Of a stretch of DNA of 7,134 nucleotides, positions 1 through 5,951 are shown one piece after another. The notes beneath the pieces are model-generated. The model was given only the letters and a program-made list of their open reading frames with translations. It did not search any database and was not told the DNA's origin. The DNA is taken from assembly GCA_031278315.1 (NCBI GenBank), contig JAITKS010000035.1:1-7134 (forward strand), written 5' to 3'. Within the stretch, counting starts at the first letter, position 1. Each line of letters begins with the position of its first letter. This DNA comes from Planctomycetaceae bacterium (GTDB taxonomy: Bacteria; Planctomycetota; Planctomycetia; Pirellulales; Thermoguttaceae). The translations under genes and the position numbers were made by a program.

Positions 1-248
1 CTCCCCGAAGCCCTGAAAGGGCGATCGGATATTTGCTCAATAATAGTGATTAGCGATTCGAACTTATAATCGGTGCTAAGCTCCGCATGCGAACTAACCA
101 CTAACCACTATACACTAACCACTATACTGCTGTCTTTTTAGGGCGATTTTATTTTATTCGCGGATGATTTGCTATTTGTCTTTTTTTGTCGAATTCTTCA
201 CAATAATCGTGTCATAATATCCTGCCGCCCTTTCAGGGCTTCGGGGAG
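1..248. repeat. Segment bounded by perfect 23-bp inverted repeats (MITE-like or paired REP elements)
   Basis: Positions 1-23 and 226-248 are exact reverse complements, starting CTCCCCGAAG and ending CTTCGGGGAG. Each arm contains the palindrome GCCCTTTCAGGGC (10-22 and 227-239), which could form a small hairpin alone. The roughly 200 bp between the arms have no ORF and no transposase. This could be a non-autonomous mobile element with terminal inverted repeats, or two REP-like copies in opposite orientation. The left edge is the window edge, so a target-site duplication cannot be examined and the repeat may extend further left. Confidence 0.6.
83..127 (+). repeat. CCGCATGCG-anchored heptamer array, copy A
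   Basis: The sequence CCGCATGCG (83-91) and one A are followed by five 7-bp units at 93-127: ACTAACC, ACTAACC, ACTATAC, ACTAACC, ACTATAC. A 30-bp stretch (81-110) is identical to the reverse complement of 2907-2936 (copy B). A third copy lies at 3215-3287. The array is inside the segment bounded by the 23-bp inverted repeats. The layout resembles the short tandem heptamer repeats known from some cyanobacteria, but I make no claim of common origin. Confidence 0.75.
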
Positions 249-260
249 TGGGGACTTTTA

Positions 261-279
261 CCCGCCCCGCTGGGGCGGG
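261..279. repeat. GC-rich perfect hairpin
   Basis: CCCGCCCC (261-268) pairs with GGGGCGGG (272-279) across a 3-nt loop GCT, giving an eight-pair all-GC stem in otherwise AT-rich DNA. No T-run follows in either direction, so an intrinsic terminator is not supported. It lies between two direct copies of the ATAAT-CCTG-GCCCTTTCAGGGC repeat and is probably part of a composite dispersed element. Confidence 0.6.
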
Positions 280-313
280 CTATAATCCTGTTGCCCTTTC
301 AGGGCGATTATAG
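280..313. repeat. Armed palindrome element (GCCCTTTCAGGGC with CTATAATC/GATTATAG arms)
   Basis: CTATAATC (280-287) and GATTATAG (306-313) are exact inverted repeats around the palindrome GCCCTTTCAGGGC (293-305), with a 5-nt bulge CTGTT on the left. The left part (ATAAT, CCTG, palindrome) also resembles 214-239, so 227-239 and 293-305 look like two direct copies 66 bp apart with the GC hairpin between them. No coding potential is seen. Confidence 0.6.
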
Positions 314-381
314 TTTTATACGTGAACGGTCACCTTTTTCGTTACAAAAAATAATACCGAATTTTAAAGGACAATGAGTAT

Positions 382-398
382 ATTTCACTGATAATTAC
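382..398 (+). repeat. 18-bp motif (ATTTCACTGATATATTAC), copy 1
   Basis: Reads ATTTCACTGATAATTAC, one base shorter than the consensus, and is followed by AC. Five other copies lie in other gene-free stretches, on either strand. Confidence 0.5.
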
Positions 399-444
399 AC
401 TTTGATTTATCGGAACAAAAAATTGCCGTTACTAATCACGACAC

Positions 445-473
445 TTGACAATTCACAATCAAGTCGGGACAAT
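445..473 (+). promoter_or_regulatory. Candidate sigma-70-type promoter upstream of the EF-G gene
   Basis: TTGACA (445-450) is a perfect -35 consensus, followed after 17 nt by GACAAT (468-473), which matches four of six -10 positions. It points towards the EF-G gene about 300 nt downstream. In AT-rich DNA such pairs arise by chance, and promoter structure in this lineage is poorly known, so this is only a candidate. Confidence 0.3.
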
Positions 474-506
474 ACCACGACGTTTGTTTGAAACCGCCGA
501 TGTAAC

Positions 507-524
507 GTAATATATTAGTGAAAT
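507..524 (-). repeat. 18-bp motif, copy 2 (inverted)
   Basis: The minus strand reads ATTTCACTAATATATTAC, one mismatch from the consensus ATTTCACTGATATATTAC. It is in opposite orientation to the copies at 382-398 and 604-622. Confidence 0.6.
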
Positions 525-603
525 TTTTTTGTAACAGTCTATTCGATATTTTTGTTTTATATTTTTTTAATACGAAAACACACGAAAAAATTGAAAAACA
601 ATT

Positions 604-622
604 ATTTCACTGTATATATTAC
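604..622 (+). repeat. 18-bp motif, copy 3
   Basis: Reads ATTTCACTGTATATATTAC, the consensus with one extra base. Its TATATT (615-620) lies 18 nt after a TTGAAA at 591-596, so this copy could act as the -10 part of a promoter for the EF-G gene. That reading is inference. Confidence 0.5.
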
Positions 623-775
623 AAGTTTATATTCGTTATTAATTACACTTTTCAACTATCCTACTCAATTATAACAATCTATTTTGTAATTTCATCGCTT
701 ATTCTACCAGAGACCAAAATTTATAATGCGATAACCGCCGATTTATGAAATCAAATTGGTGAAAAAAATTTAATT

Positions 776-2872
776 ATGTTACAAAAAATCAATAAAATCA
801 GAAATATCGGAATTATTGCTCATATCGATGCAGGTAAAACAACAGTTACCGAGCGGATGTTGTTTTACTCTAATTTTGTACACAAATTCGGTACAGTCGA
901 TCAAGGCACAACCGTAACGGATTTTGATCCCGAAGAGCAAGAACGCGGAATAACAATACGCGCTGCATCTGTAACATTCGAATGGAATGATTGCATATTT
1001 AATCTTATCGATACGCCGGGTCATGTTGATTTTACGGCAGAAGTAGAACGTTCTCTGCGAGTACTTGACGGCGGCATAGTAGTTTTCAGTGCAAGAGAAG
1101 GCGTCGAGGCACAAAGCGAAACGGTCTGGCGGCAAGCAAATAAATATCATGTTCCGCGAATTGCTTTTATCAATAAAATGGATCGCGAAGGCGCTGATTT
1201 CTACCGTACTTTAGAACAGATTAAAAATCGGCTCGGTGCAAAACCTATTGTCATTGCGATTCCTGTCGGTGCCGGTCCGCCGCATTTGCCCGAAGCATTT
1301 CACGCAACTATCGACTTGATCAAAATGAAAATGCTGACATTCTCAAAAGAAGATAACGGCTCCATTGTCAACGAATGCGAAATCCCGCAAGAACTAGAAG
1401 ACGACGCAATTCAATGGCGAAGTCAAATGCTGGATGAATTGACAATGTTCAGCGACGAATTGACCGAAATTTTACTCGGAACAGAAGAAGTTTCAGACGA
1501 AATGATACGAGGCGTTTTACGATCAGCAACTTTGTTGAATCTCGCTGTGCCGGTACTGTGCGGCTCGGCATTAGATGGAATAGGAGTCCAACCGGTGATG
1601 GATGCGGTCAAATATTATCTTCCGGCTCCGTCTGATATTCCAGCGATACGAGGTCAGGATCCGAATCGTCCTGATTGTCCAGAGTTGTCCCGCAAACCTG
1701 ATACAAACGAGCCGTTTTGCGGATTGATTTTTAAAATCGATGCTGATAAACATGGCGACCTAAATTATCTTCGAGTTTATTCAGGTACTTTGAAACAAAA
1801 CAGCCGTGTATTGAATCCGCGTGAAAATAAGAAAGAGAATATTCCTCAACTTTGGCGAATTCAAGCTGACCGCCGCGAACAAATTCAAGAAGTTGCTGCC
1901 GGTGATATCTGCGGTGTAATCGGATTGAGATTTACTGTAACCGGTGATACGCTGTGTGATGTTAAATTTCCTATTATATTAGAAACGATAGTATTTCCTG
2001 AAACCGTCGTGTCGATGGCAATCGAACCGAATTCTGCCGACGAATACAAAAAGTTGAAACAAGTATTAGAAATGATGAAACGTCAAGACCCGACTTTTAG
2101 AGTACACGAAAGCGAAGAGACAAGTCAAATGTTAATCAGCGGCATGGGTGAATTGCATCTTGAAGTAATAAAGCATCGTTTGTTACGCGACTATAAAATG
2201 AACGTGCGGGTACATAATCCGCGAGTGAGTTATCGTGAATCAATTCAAAAATCTGTTGAGACTTTGGGACAATGCAATCGTAATCTCGGCGGACAAAAAC
2301 ATTGGGCGGAAGTTTCTATTCGTATCGAGCCGCTTGAACTAGATAAACGAGATACTGTAACAACTGTTGAAATTCATACCGAATACTCTGATGAATCGTT
2401 TGATAAACAATTCAAACAGATCGTATTAGAATCGATTCGGGAAGAAAGTTTAGGCGGCGGATTGTTAGGGTTTCCTTTGGTGAATGTTCGTATCACTCTT
2501 TTAGATGCAAAAATAAGCGAATCGGAAAGTACCGAAACCGCTTTTAGAATTGCTGTATCAGACGCATTCCGAAAAGTATTACGCGAAGCCGGAACTTTAC
2601 TGCTAGAACCAATAATGAAATTAGAAATACAAACTCCCGCAGATTACGTAGGAGGAATCGTCGGAGACTTGCAACAAAGACGCGGATTAGTGTCAAAAAC
2701 TGAAATCATTGGACACTTAACTTTGATTGAAGCGGAAGCTCCGCTAGCAAATTTATTCGGATACACCTCAGCAATTCTGAGTTTGAGTCAAGGCAGAGCA
2801 AGTAATTCAATGGAGCCGCTTTGCTACGGACCAGCTCCGCCTGAAGTTGCAAAATCTTTCATGTTAGAATAA
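776..2872 (+). CDS. fusA: Elongation factor G-like translational GTPase (EF-G, probable EF-G2/spdEFG2-type paralogue)
   Basis: A 698-residue ribosomal GTPase, close to the usual EF-G length (about 700). EF-G drives tRNA-mRNA translocation or, with ribosome recycling factor, splits spent ribosomes. The full GTPase set is present: P-loop AHIDAGKTT (15-23), switch I ERGITI with Thr60, DTPGH (79-83) with His83, NKMD (133-136) and G5 CGSA (262-265). Domain II (from about 315), domain III (GMGELHLEV), domain IV (RVSYRESI at 483-490) and domain V (LLEPIMKLEI, then FGYTSAILSLSQGR) follow in normal order. Two features are odd: loop I of domain IV reads LGGQKHWA (504-511) instead of the usual SGGRGQYG, and the tip loop reads DAKISESESTETAF (577-590), with Ser581 where E. 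coli has His583. The switch region (DFDPEEQERGITIRAASVTFEW) recalls mitochondrial EF-G2 and planctomycete paralogues. The gene stands alone, without rpsL, rpsG or tuf. It starts at ATG with no good Shine-Dalgarno. The EF-G family call is secure; the recycling role is inference. Confidence 0.93.
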   Translation: MLQKINKIRNIGIIAHIDAGKTTVTERMLFYSNFVHKFGTVDQGTTVTDFDPEEQERGITIRAASVTFEWNDCIFNLIDTPGHVDFTAEVERSLRVLDGGIVVFSAREGVEAQSETVWRQANKYHVPRIAFINKMDREGADFYRTLEQIKNRLGAKPIVIAIPVGAGPPHLPEAFHATIDLIKMKMLTFSKEDNGSIVNECEIPQELEDDAIQWRSQMLDELTMFSDELTEILLGTEEVSDEMIRGVLRSATLLNLAVPVLCGSALDGIGVQPVMDAVKYYLPAPSDIPAIRGQDPNRPDCPELSRKPDTNEPFCGLIFKIDADKHGDLNYLRVYSGTLKQNSRVLNPRENKKENIPQLWRIQADRREQIQEVAAGDICGVIGLRFTVTGDTLCDVKFPIILETIVFPETVVSMAIEPNSADEYKKLKQVLEMMKRQDPTFRVHESEETSQMLISGMGELHLEVIKHRLLRDYKMNVRVHNPRVSYRESIQKSVETLGQCNRNLGGQKHWAEVSIRIEPLELDKRDTVTTVEIHTEYSDESFDKQFKQIVLESIREESLGGGLLGFPLVNVRITLLDAKISESESTETAFRIAVSDAFRKVLREAGTLLLEPIMKLEIQTPADYVGGIVGDLQQRRGLVSKTEIIGHLTLIEAEAPLANLFGYTSAILSLSQGRASNSMEPLCYGPAPPEVAKSFMLE

Positions 2873-2874
2873 AA

Positions 2875-2886
2875 ATTACCGGTAAT
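2875..2886. other. Perfect 12-bp palindrome just after the EF-G stop codon
   Basis: ATTACCGGTAAT begins 3 nt after the TAA stop. It has no loop and no T-run follows on the plus strand, so it does not look like a classical intrinsic terminator. It could be a protein-binding site or chance. Confidence 0.3.
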
Positions 2887-2896
2887 AACGGCAAGC

Positions 2897-2934
2897 GGTT
2901 AACGGTTAGTGGTTAGTGGTTAGTTCGCATGCGG
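2897..2934 (-). repeat. CCGCATGCG-anchored heptamer array, copy B (inverted)
   Basis: On the minus strand, CCGCATGCG (2934-2926) and one A are followed by three ACTAACC units and a degenerate GTTAACC (2924-2897). Positions 2907-2936 match 81-110 exactly in reverse complement. With copy C it forms an inverted pair (2911-2934 against 3215-3238, 23 of 24 bases) bracketing most of the spacer between the EF-G and DUF6786-like genes. It begins 25 bp after the EF-G stop. Confidence 0.75.
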
Positions 2935-2972
2935 AGATTCACATCGATGCTAAGGTCGCATCACTAAATTCA

Positions 2973-3002
2973 TAACTTTGTAATATAACTTTGTAATATA
3001 AC
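2973..3002 (+). repeat. 13-bp tandem duplication (TAACTTTGTAATA x2)
   Basis: TAACTTTGTAATA occurs twice in tandem (2973-2985, 2986-2998), followed by a partial TAAC. The second unit runs into an inverted copy of the 18-bp motif (2993-3010), so the duplication may have arisen at the motif edge. Confidence 0.6.
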
Positions 3003-3010
3003 AGCGAAAT
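2993..3010 (-). repeat. 18-bp motif, copy 4 (inverted)
   Basis: The minus strand reads ATTTCGCTGTTATATTAC, matching the consensus at 16 of 18 positions. It is inverted relative to the copy at 3181-3198, and both lie between the inverted heptamer arrays B and C. Confidence 0.5.
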
Positions 3011-3088
3011 TTTTTTATTAATCACAGAGAACACTGATAGATTGTAATTTTAGATTTTAGATTTAAATGAATTACTAAAAAATATTTT

Positions 3089-3170
3089 AGCCCGGAACGC
3101 AGGCGTCTCGTCTGCATTTGTACAAAAACGACTAAAGATGCGATGCGGTCAAGACGACCGCGATCCTGAT
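3089..3170. repeat. GC-rich intergenic element with two hairpins
   Basis: An 80-bp island richer in GC than its surroundings, starting AGCCCGGAACGCAGGCGTC. GCAGGCG (3099-3105) pairs with CGTCTGC (3109-3115) across TCT, with one G-T wobble. GCGGTC (3145-3150) pairs exactly with GACCGC (3156-3161) across AAGAC. From memory, sequences of the type CGCAGGCGTCTCGYCTGC recur as dispersed repeats in Planctomycetota and Verrucomicrobiota; no search was made. No ORF is present. Confidence 0.45.
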
Positions 3171-3180
3171 ACAATAAATT

Positions 3181-3198
3181 ATTTCACTGATATATTAC
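3181..3198 (+). repeat. 18-bp motif, copy 5 (consensus form)
   Basis: Reads ATTTCACTGATATATTAC, taken here as the consensus, and is followed by AAATCC. It lies 16 bp before the CCGCATGCGG anchor of heptamer array C, upstream of the DUF6786-like gene. TATATT (3191-3196) could be a -10 box, but no good -35 is seen at the right distance. Confidence 0.6.
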
Positions 3199-3214
3199 AA
3201 ATCCATGATAATTT

Positions 3215-3287
3215 CCGCATGCGGACTAACCACTAACCACTCACCACTCACCACTCACCACTCACCATTAAACATTAACCATTAAAC
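3215..3287 (+). repeat. CCGCATGCGG-anchored heptamer array, copy C
   Basis: The perfect palindrome CCGCATGCGG (3215-3224) is followed by nine 7-bp units at 3225-3287: ACTAACC twice, ACTCACC four times, then ATTAAAC, ATTAACC, ATTAAAC. It ends 12 bp before the TTG start of the next gene and occupies the place where a ribosome binding site would be expected. The homogeneous ACTCACC block suggests recent local expansion by slippage. Confidence 0.8.
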
Positions 3288-3299
3288 ATATTAACTAAA

Positions 3300-4745
3300 T
3301 TGGCTTATCGGGAAGCACTAAATTATCTTGCGTCGCGGACACGTGTTATTGAGTTGTGTAATCAACTTGGAGGTAGAGTTGCGCTTTGTCCTGATTGGCA
3401 TGGCCGGGTGATGACTAGCAGTTGCGATGGTCTTGATGGTTATAGTTTTGGTCTTGTGAATGTTCGTGAGATTGATAAGAATGAAAATAACAATACGGAG
3501 TTCGGTGTTGATATTAACAATATGAGATTATGCGGCGGTGAAGATCAATTTACGTTTTCACCCGATTACGGTGCATTTAGTATTTATGATAATCTTGAAA
3601 ATGATAATTCATTAAATGAGATTAAATCGAGTGAGATTAAATCGGGTGAGATTAAATCGGGTGAGATTAAATCGGGTCTATCTAATTTTTCTCAACGAGG
3701 TTTTTTCGAGGATAAATTTATAACCGATTCTGAACCTCCCGATCCTGAAATTAGAATGCGCCGTTCTGTTAGTTTTAATAATCGGCTAGGTACGCATTTC
3801 GATTTTGATATTTCACGAATCGTAAGATTAATAGAATTGGACGAGATAGGCGAAATATTTGGTCATAGTGTAGCAATTTCGTTGGAGCAAATTGACACAT
3901 CTTATGTTGCTTTTCAAACTATCAATACAGTAGTAAATCGCGGAAATCCGCTGATTAGAGAGTTAGGATTAGTTTCAATAAAAATAAGGAACATGTTAAA
4001 TACCGGAGCTGATTCAGTTGCAATCATACCGTTTCGATCAGGACAAGAAATTGAATTAGGTCCAAATTTTGGTGTAGATTTTTTTGATCTTGCTTCTCAT
4101 AGTCAGCTTCGCAAGTTACCTCATGCTGTATTGATCAGATCGGGTAACAGACATCATTGTCAAATAGGAATTTCGCGAAATCGGGCGGCACCTTTTCTTG
4201 GTTCGGTAGATTTTCGTAACGGAAATTTAACGTTAGTCTCGTTTAATTTACCTGAATCCGCATGGGAATACGATTATTTAAGTAATGCCTTTTTCGAAAT
4301 GAAAGTAGAAGAAACAAATAATGCCGGATTCAGTTCAGGTCCGGGAGTCGATTTCGTATGCACGCGAAACAATAATATTTACAACAGAGATTGTGAATTT
4401 GTACGTAAAGGCAGCGAATTTATAAAATCAAAATCGCCGGAGAAATCGAATAATTCTAGAATTAGTAAAATAGACCAAACCGATAACGAACAATTTGATT
4501 CGTTATATTCAGGCGAAGTCGTGAGAGTTTATAACCGCGGTTTTTTCGATAAAGATGTAGAATCGGCTTTTCGATATTGTGAGTTCGATATCTTTTCTGC
4601 CGCCCGCGAATTAATGAAAGGCGAATCGTTATCTCATCAACAATACACGTTACACATAAACGCCGACAATCAAACATTAGCATTCATCACCAATGAAGTA
4701 CTAGGAATAAATTACCAACAAACATACGAAAAAATATCAAGATAA
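3300..4745 (+). CDS. DUF6786-like protein of unknown function with EIKSG repeats
   Basis: A 481-residue protein whose layout matches, from memory, the DUF6786 family of Planctomycetota and Bacteroidota, for which I know no function. Recognised landmarks are an N-terminal helix with VIEL (16-19), RVALCPDWHGRVMTSS (26-41), DGYSFG (46-51), CGGEDQF (78-84), the ELGLVSIKIRNM block, ISRNRAAPFLGSVDF and the C-terminal GESLSHQQYTLHI. There is no signal peptide, so it is probably cytoplasmic, although relatives are often exported. Two polar insertions look lineage-specific: four EIKSG/EIKSS units at 107-126, and an Asn/Ser/Lys-rich stretch around 362-402. TTG at 3300 is the only usable start: an in-frame stop lies at 3276-3278 and the next Met is residue 38, after the conserved N-terminus has begun. 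No Shine-Dalgarno is visible; heptamer repeats lie directly upstream. Confidence 0.8.
   Translation: MAYREALNYLASRTRVIELCNQLGGRVALCPDWHGRVMTSSCDGLDGYSFGLVNVREIDKNENNNTEFGVDINNMRLCGGEDQFTFSPDYGAFSIYDNLENDNSLNEIKSSEIKSGEIKSGEIKSGLSNFSQRGFFEDKFITDSEPPDPEIRMRRSVSFNNRLGTHFDFDISRIVRLIELDEIGEIFGHSVAISLEQIDTSYVAFQTINTVVNRGNPLIRELGLVSIKIRNMLNTGADSVAIIPFRSGQEIELGPNFGVDFFDLASHSQLRKLPHAVLIRSGNRHHCQIGISRNRAAPFLGSVDFRNGNLTLVSFNLPESAWEYDYLSNAFFEMKVEETNNAGFSSGPGVDFVCTRNNNIYNRDCEFVRKGSEFIKSKSPEKSNNSRISKIDQTDNEQFDSLYSGEVVRVYNRGFFDKDVESAFRYCEFDIFSAARELMKGESLSHQQYTLHINADNQTLAFITNEVLGINYQQTYEKISR
3618..3677 (+). repeat. In-frame 15-bp minisatellite in the DUF6786-like gene
   Basis: Four tandem copies of GAGATTAAATCGGGT (3618-3632, 3633-3647, 3648-3662, 3663-3677); the first differs by one base (CGAGT). 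They encode EIKSS then EIKSG three times (residues 107-126). The unit is a multiple of three, so copy number can change without a frameshift. The near identity of the units points to recent expansion. Confidence 0.9.
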
Positions 4746-4770
4746 TTTGAGATTGTTAGATTTGAGATTT

Positions 4771-4788
4771 GTAATATCTTGGTGAAAT
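4771..4788 (-). repeat. 18-bp motif, copy 6 (inverted, in the convergent gap)
   Basis: The minus strand reads ATTTCACCAAGATATTAC, matching the consensus at 15 of 18 positions and followed, like the copy at 3181, by AAATC. It lies in the 94-bp gap between the convergent DUF6786-like and DUF1573 genes. No clear intrinsic terminator is visible in that gap; only a weak GAAATT/AATTTC pair (4803-4808, 4826-4831) is seen. Confidence 0.4.
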
Positions 4789-4839
4789 ATTTTTAACGGT
4801 TTGAAATTTATTTTTTACAATCGGCAATTTCATTTCTGT

Positions 4840-5946
4840 TTAATTTTTTATTTGTATTGTTTCAATTGTTATTATTTTTTGTTCTTCAAGATTTGTGTGA
4901 ATTAGAATTTTATTGTTGTTCAGATTCTGTTTGTCGGCATTATTATTTTTTGTATGAAAAAACGCAGCAATAATTTGAATATTGCTTTCGTTTTCTGAGA
5001 AAGTAAATTTAAGCCGTTTATCATCGCATTTCACATTTAGGATACGAAATTGTCTATTACTTCTCACGACAATATTTTTCGATATACCGTTATTATTGTC
5101 ATCGAGTCCGACAATCAATAGCGAAGGTTTTACTTGTACAGTATCTATTACGACTCCGTTTATTGGTATAGTTATTTCGGTTTTATTATCGGACATGTAT
5201 TCTTCTTGTGAAGTATTTTTTTCTATTTCATTATTTTCATTTGTTATAAATTTTATAATATCTTTAACGTATCCTGCAGGGGCGTCGGGTTTAAGAGTTG
5301 CCGTAATTTGATAACGGATTTCACCATTTCGCCAAAAAGAACCGTCTGGAAATTGAATCGGTTCGGCTCGGACGTGAATATGCGGATTACTTTTTTCAAC
5401 CTTTATCAATTTCCATCCTGACTTGCCTGCATGTTCGAGTTGAATCTGACGTACAACGGATTCACCATGCCGAACGGAGCCGAATTCAATCGCTCCTGCC
5501 GATAATGTAATGTCGGGTCGAATGTATCCTGATATCGATAATTGTGCTGAATCTTGTAATACATTGCCTTCGACGATCACTTCAAAATGTATTGTGATAA
5601 CAGCTTTTTTTTCGTAATAGTGTTGACCGTTTGTGTTCAATTTGACAATTAAAAATTCCGTTTTGCCTGAAGCGATCAACTCTGAACTCAAATTAGAAAT
5701 CGCACAATTACACGATGTATTAAGACCAATCACGCGAATATCCTGTTTAAAATGATTTGTCATTACGAATTTATATTCTGCATTTGTCCCTATTGCGACT
5801 TGTCCAAAATTGTAACGCCGTATCTCGAAAAGACTCTCGCCCCAACTTCCAAGACAAATATTGTCGAAATGAAAGAATATAATTAATGTAACAAAAATAA
5901 AAAATAACCGGCACATTCTATTTTTTTTCCTATTTATACTATTCAT
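4840..5946 (-). CDS. DUF1573 domain exported protein
   Basis: A 368-residue protein from the ATG at 5946. The N-terminus has a basic stretch (RKKNRMCR) and a hydrophobic core (about 14-27, LFFIFVTLIIFFHF), so it is probably exported by Sec or anchored in the membrane. Residues 45-120 form a DUF1573 domain: YNFGQVAIG, then SCNC with Cys79 and Cys81 (usually SCGCT in the family), then GKTEFLIVKLNT. A second Ig-like repeat (153-184, IEFGSVRHGES) lacks the Cys pair. A third region (about 272-308) follows, preceded by the PAGYVKDIIKFITN segment often seen in planctomycete members. The function is unknown; Ig-like folds of this kind suggest an envelope or binding role. An upstream TTG (5976) would extend it by 10 residues but lies in a repeat arm. 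An ATG at 5916 has AGGA about 12 nt upstream and keeps the hydrophobic core, so the start is uncertain. Confidence 0.85.
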   Translation of the reverse strand: MNSINRKKNRMCRLFFIFVTLIIFFHFDNICLGSWGESLFEIRRYNFGQVAIGTNAEYKFVMTNHFKQDIRVIGLNTSCNCAISNLSSELIASGKTEFLIVKLNTNGQHYYEKKAVITIHFEVIVEGNVLQDSAQLSISGYIRPDITLSAGAIEFGSVRHGESVVRQIQLEHAGKSGWKLIKVEKSNPHIHVRAEPIQFPDGSFWRNGEIRYQITATLKPDAPAGYVKDIIKFITNENNEIEKNTSQEEYMSDNKTEITIPINGVVIDTVQVKPSLLIVGLDDNNNGISKNIVVRSNRQFRILNVKCDDKRLKFTFSENESNIQIIAAFFHTKNNNADKQNLNNNKILIHTNLEEQKIITIETIQIKN

Positions 5947-5951
5947 TCTTG

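Larger units (their letters stand above)
314..775. other. AT-rich intergenic region upstream of the EF-G gene
   Basis: No convincing gene lies here. A GTG-started frame of 76 codons at 518-748 is rich in Phe, Ile and Tyr, as expected from random AT-rich DNA, and has no recognisable domain. The region carries three copies of an 18-bp motif, a promoter candidate at 445-473, and a weaker one (TTGAAA at 591-596, 18 nt, TATATT at 615-620) whose -10 box falls inside a motif copy. Just before the EF-G ATG only a poor GGTGA (758-762) is seen, 13 nt away. Confidence 0.6.

Noticed and set aside
261..279. Intrinsic terminator
   Set aside because: The stem is strong but no T-run follows on either strand and no gene ends nearby.
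518..748. 76-codon GTG-started frame on the plus strand
   Set aside because: Composition follows AT-rich random DNA (Phe, Ile, Tyr), there is no ribosome binding site, it includes an 18-bp repeat motif copy, and no domain is recognisable.
779..1150. Minus-strand frame of 123 codons inside the EF-G gene
   Set aside because: It is antisense to the P-loop and NKMD region of a well-conserved gene and has no domain; a shadow frame.
3215..3287. Possible CRISPR array
   Set aside because: Units are 7 bp and contiguous with no spacers; no cas gene is present.
4982..5311. Plus-strand frame of 109 codons opposite the DUF1573 gene
   Set aside because: Its Ser/Leu/Ile-rich translation is the antisense of the DUF1573 C-terminal half; the minus-strand protein has family motifs and this one does not.
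5850..5870. Lipoprotein signal in the DUF1573 protein
   Set aside because: A Cys follows the hydrophobic core (DNICLGS) but the preceding residues do not form a usual lipobox such as LAGC or LSAC.
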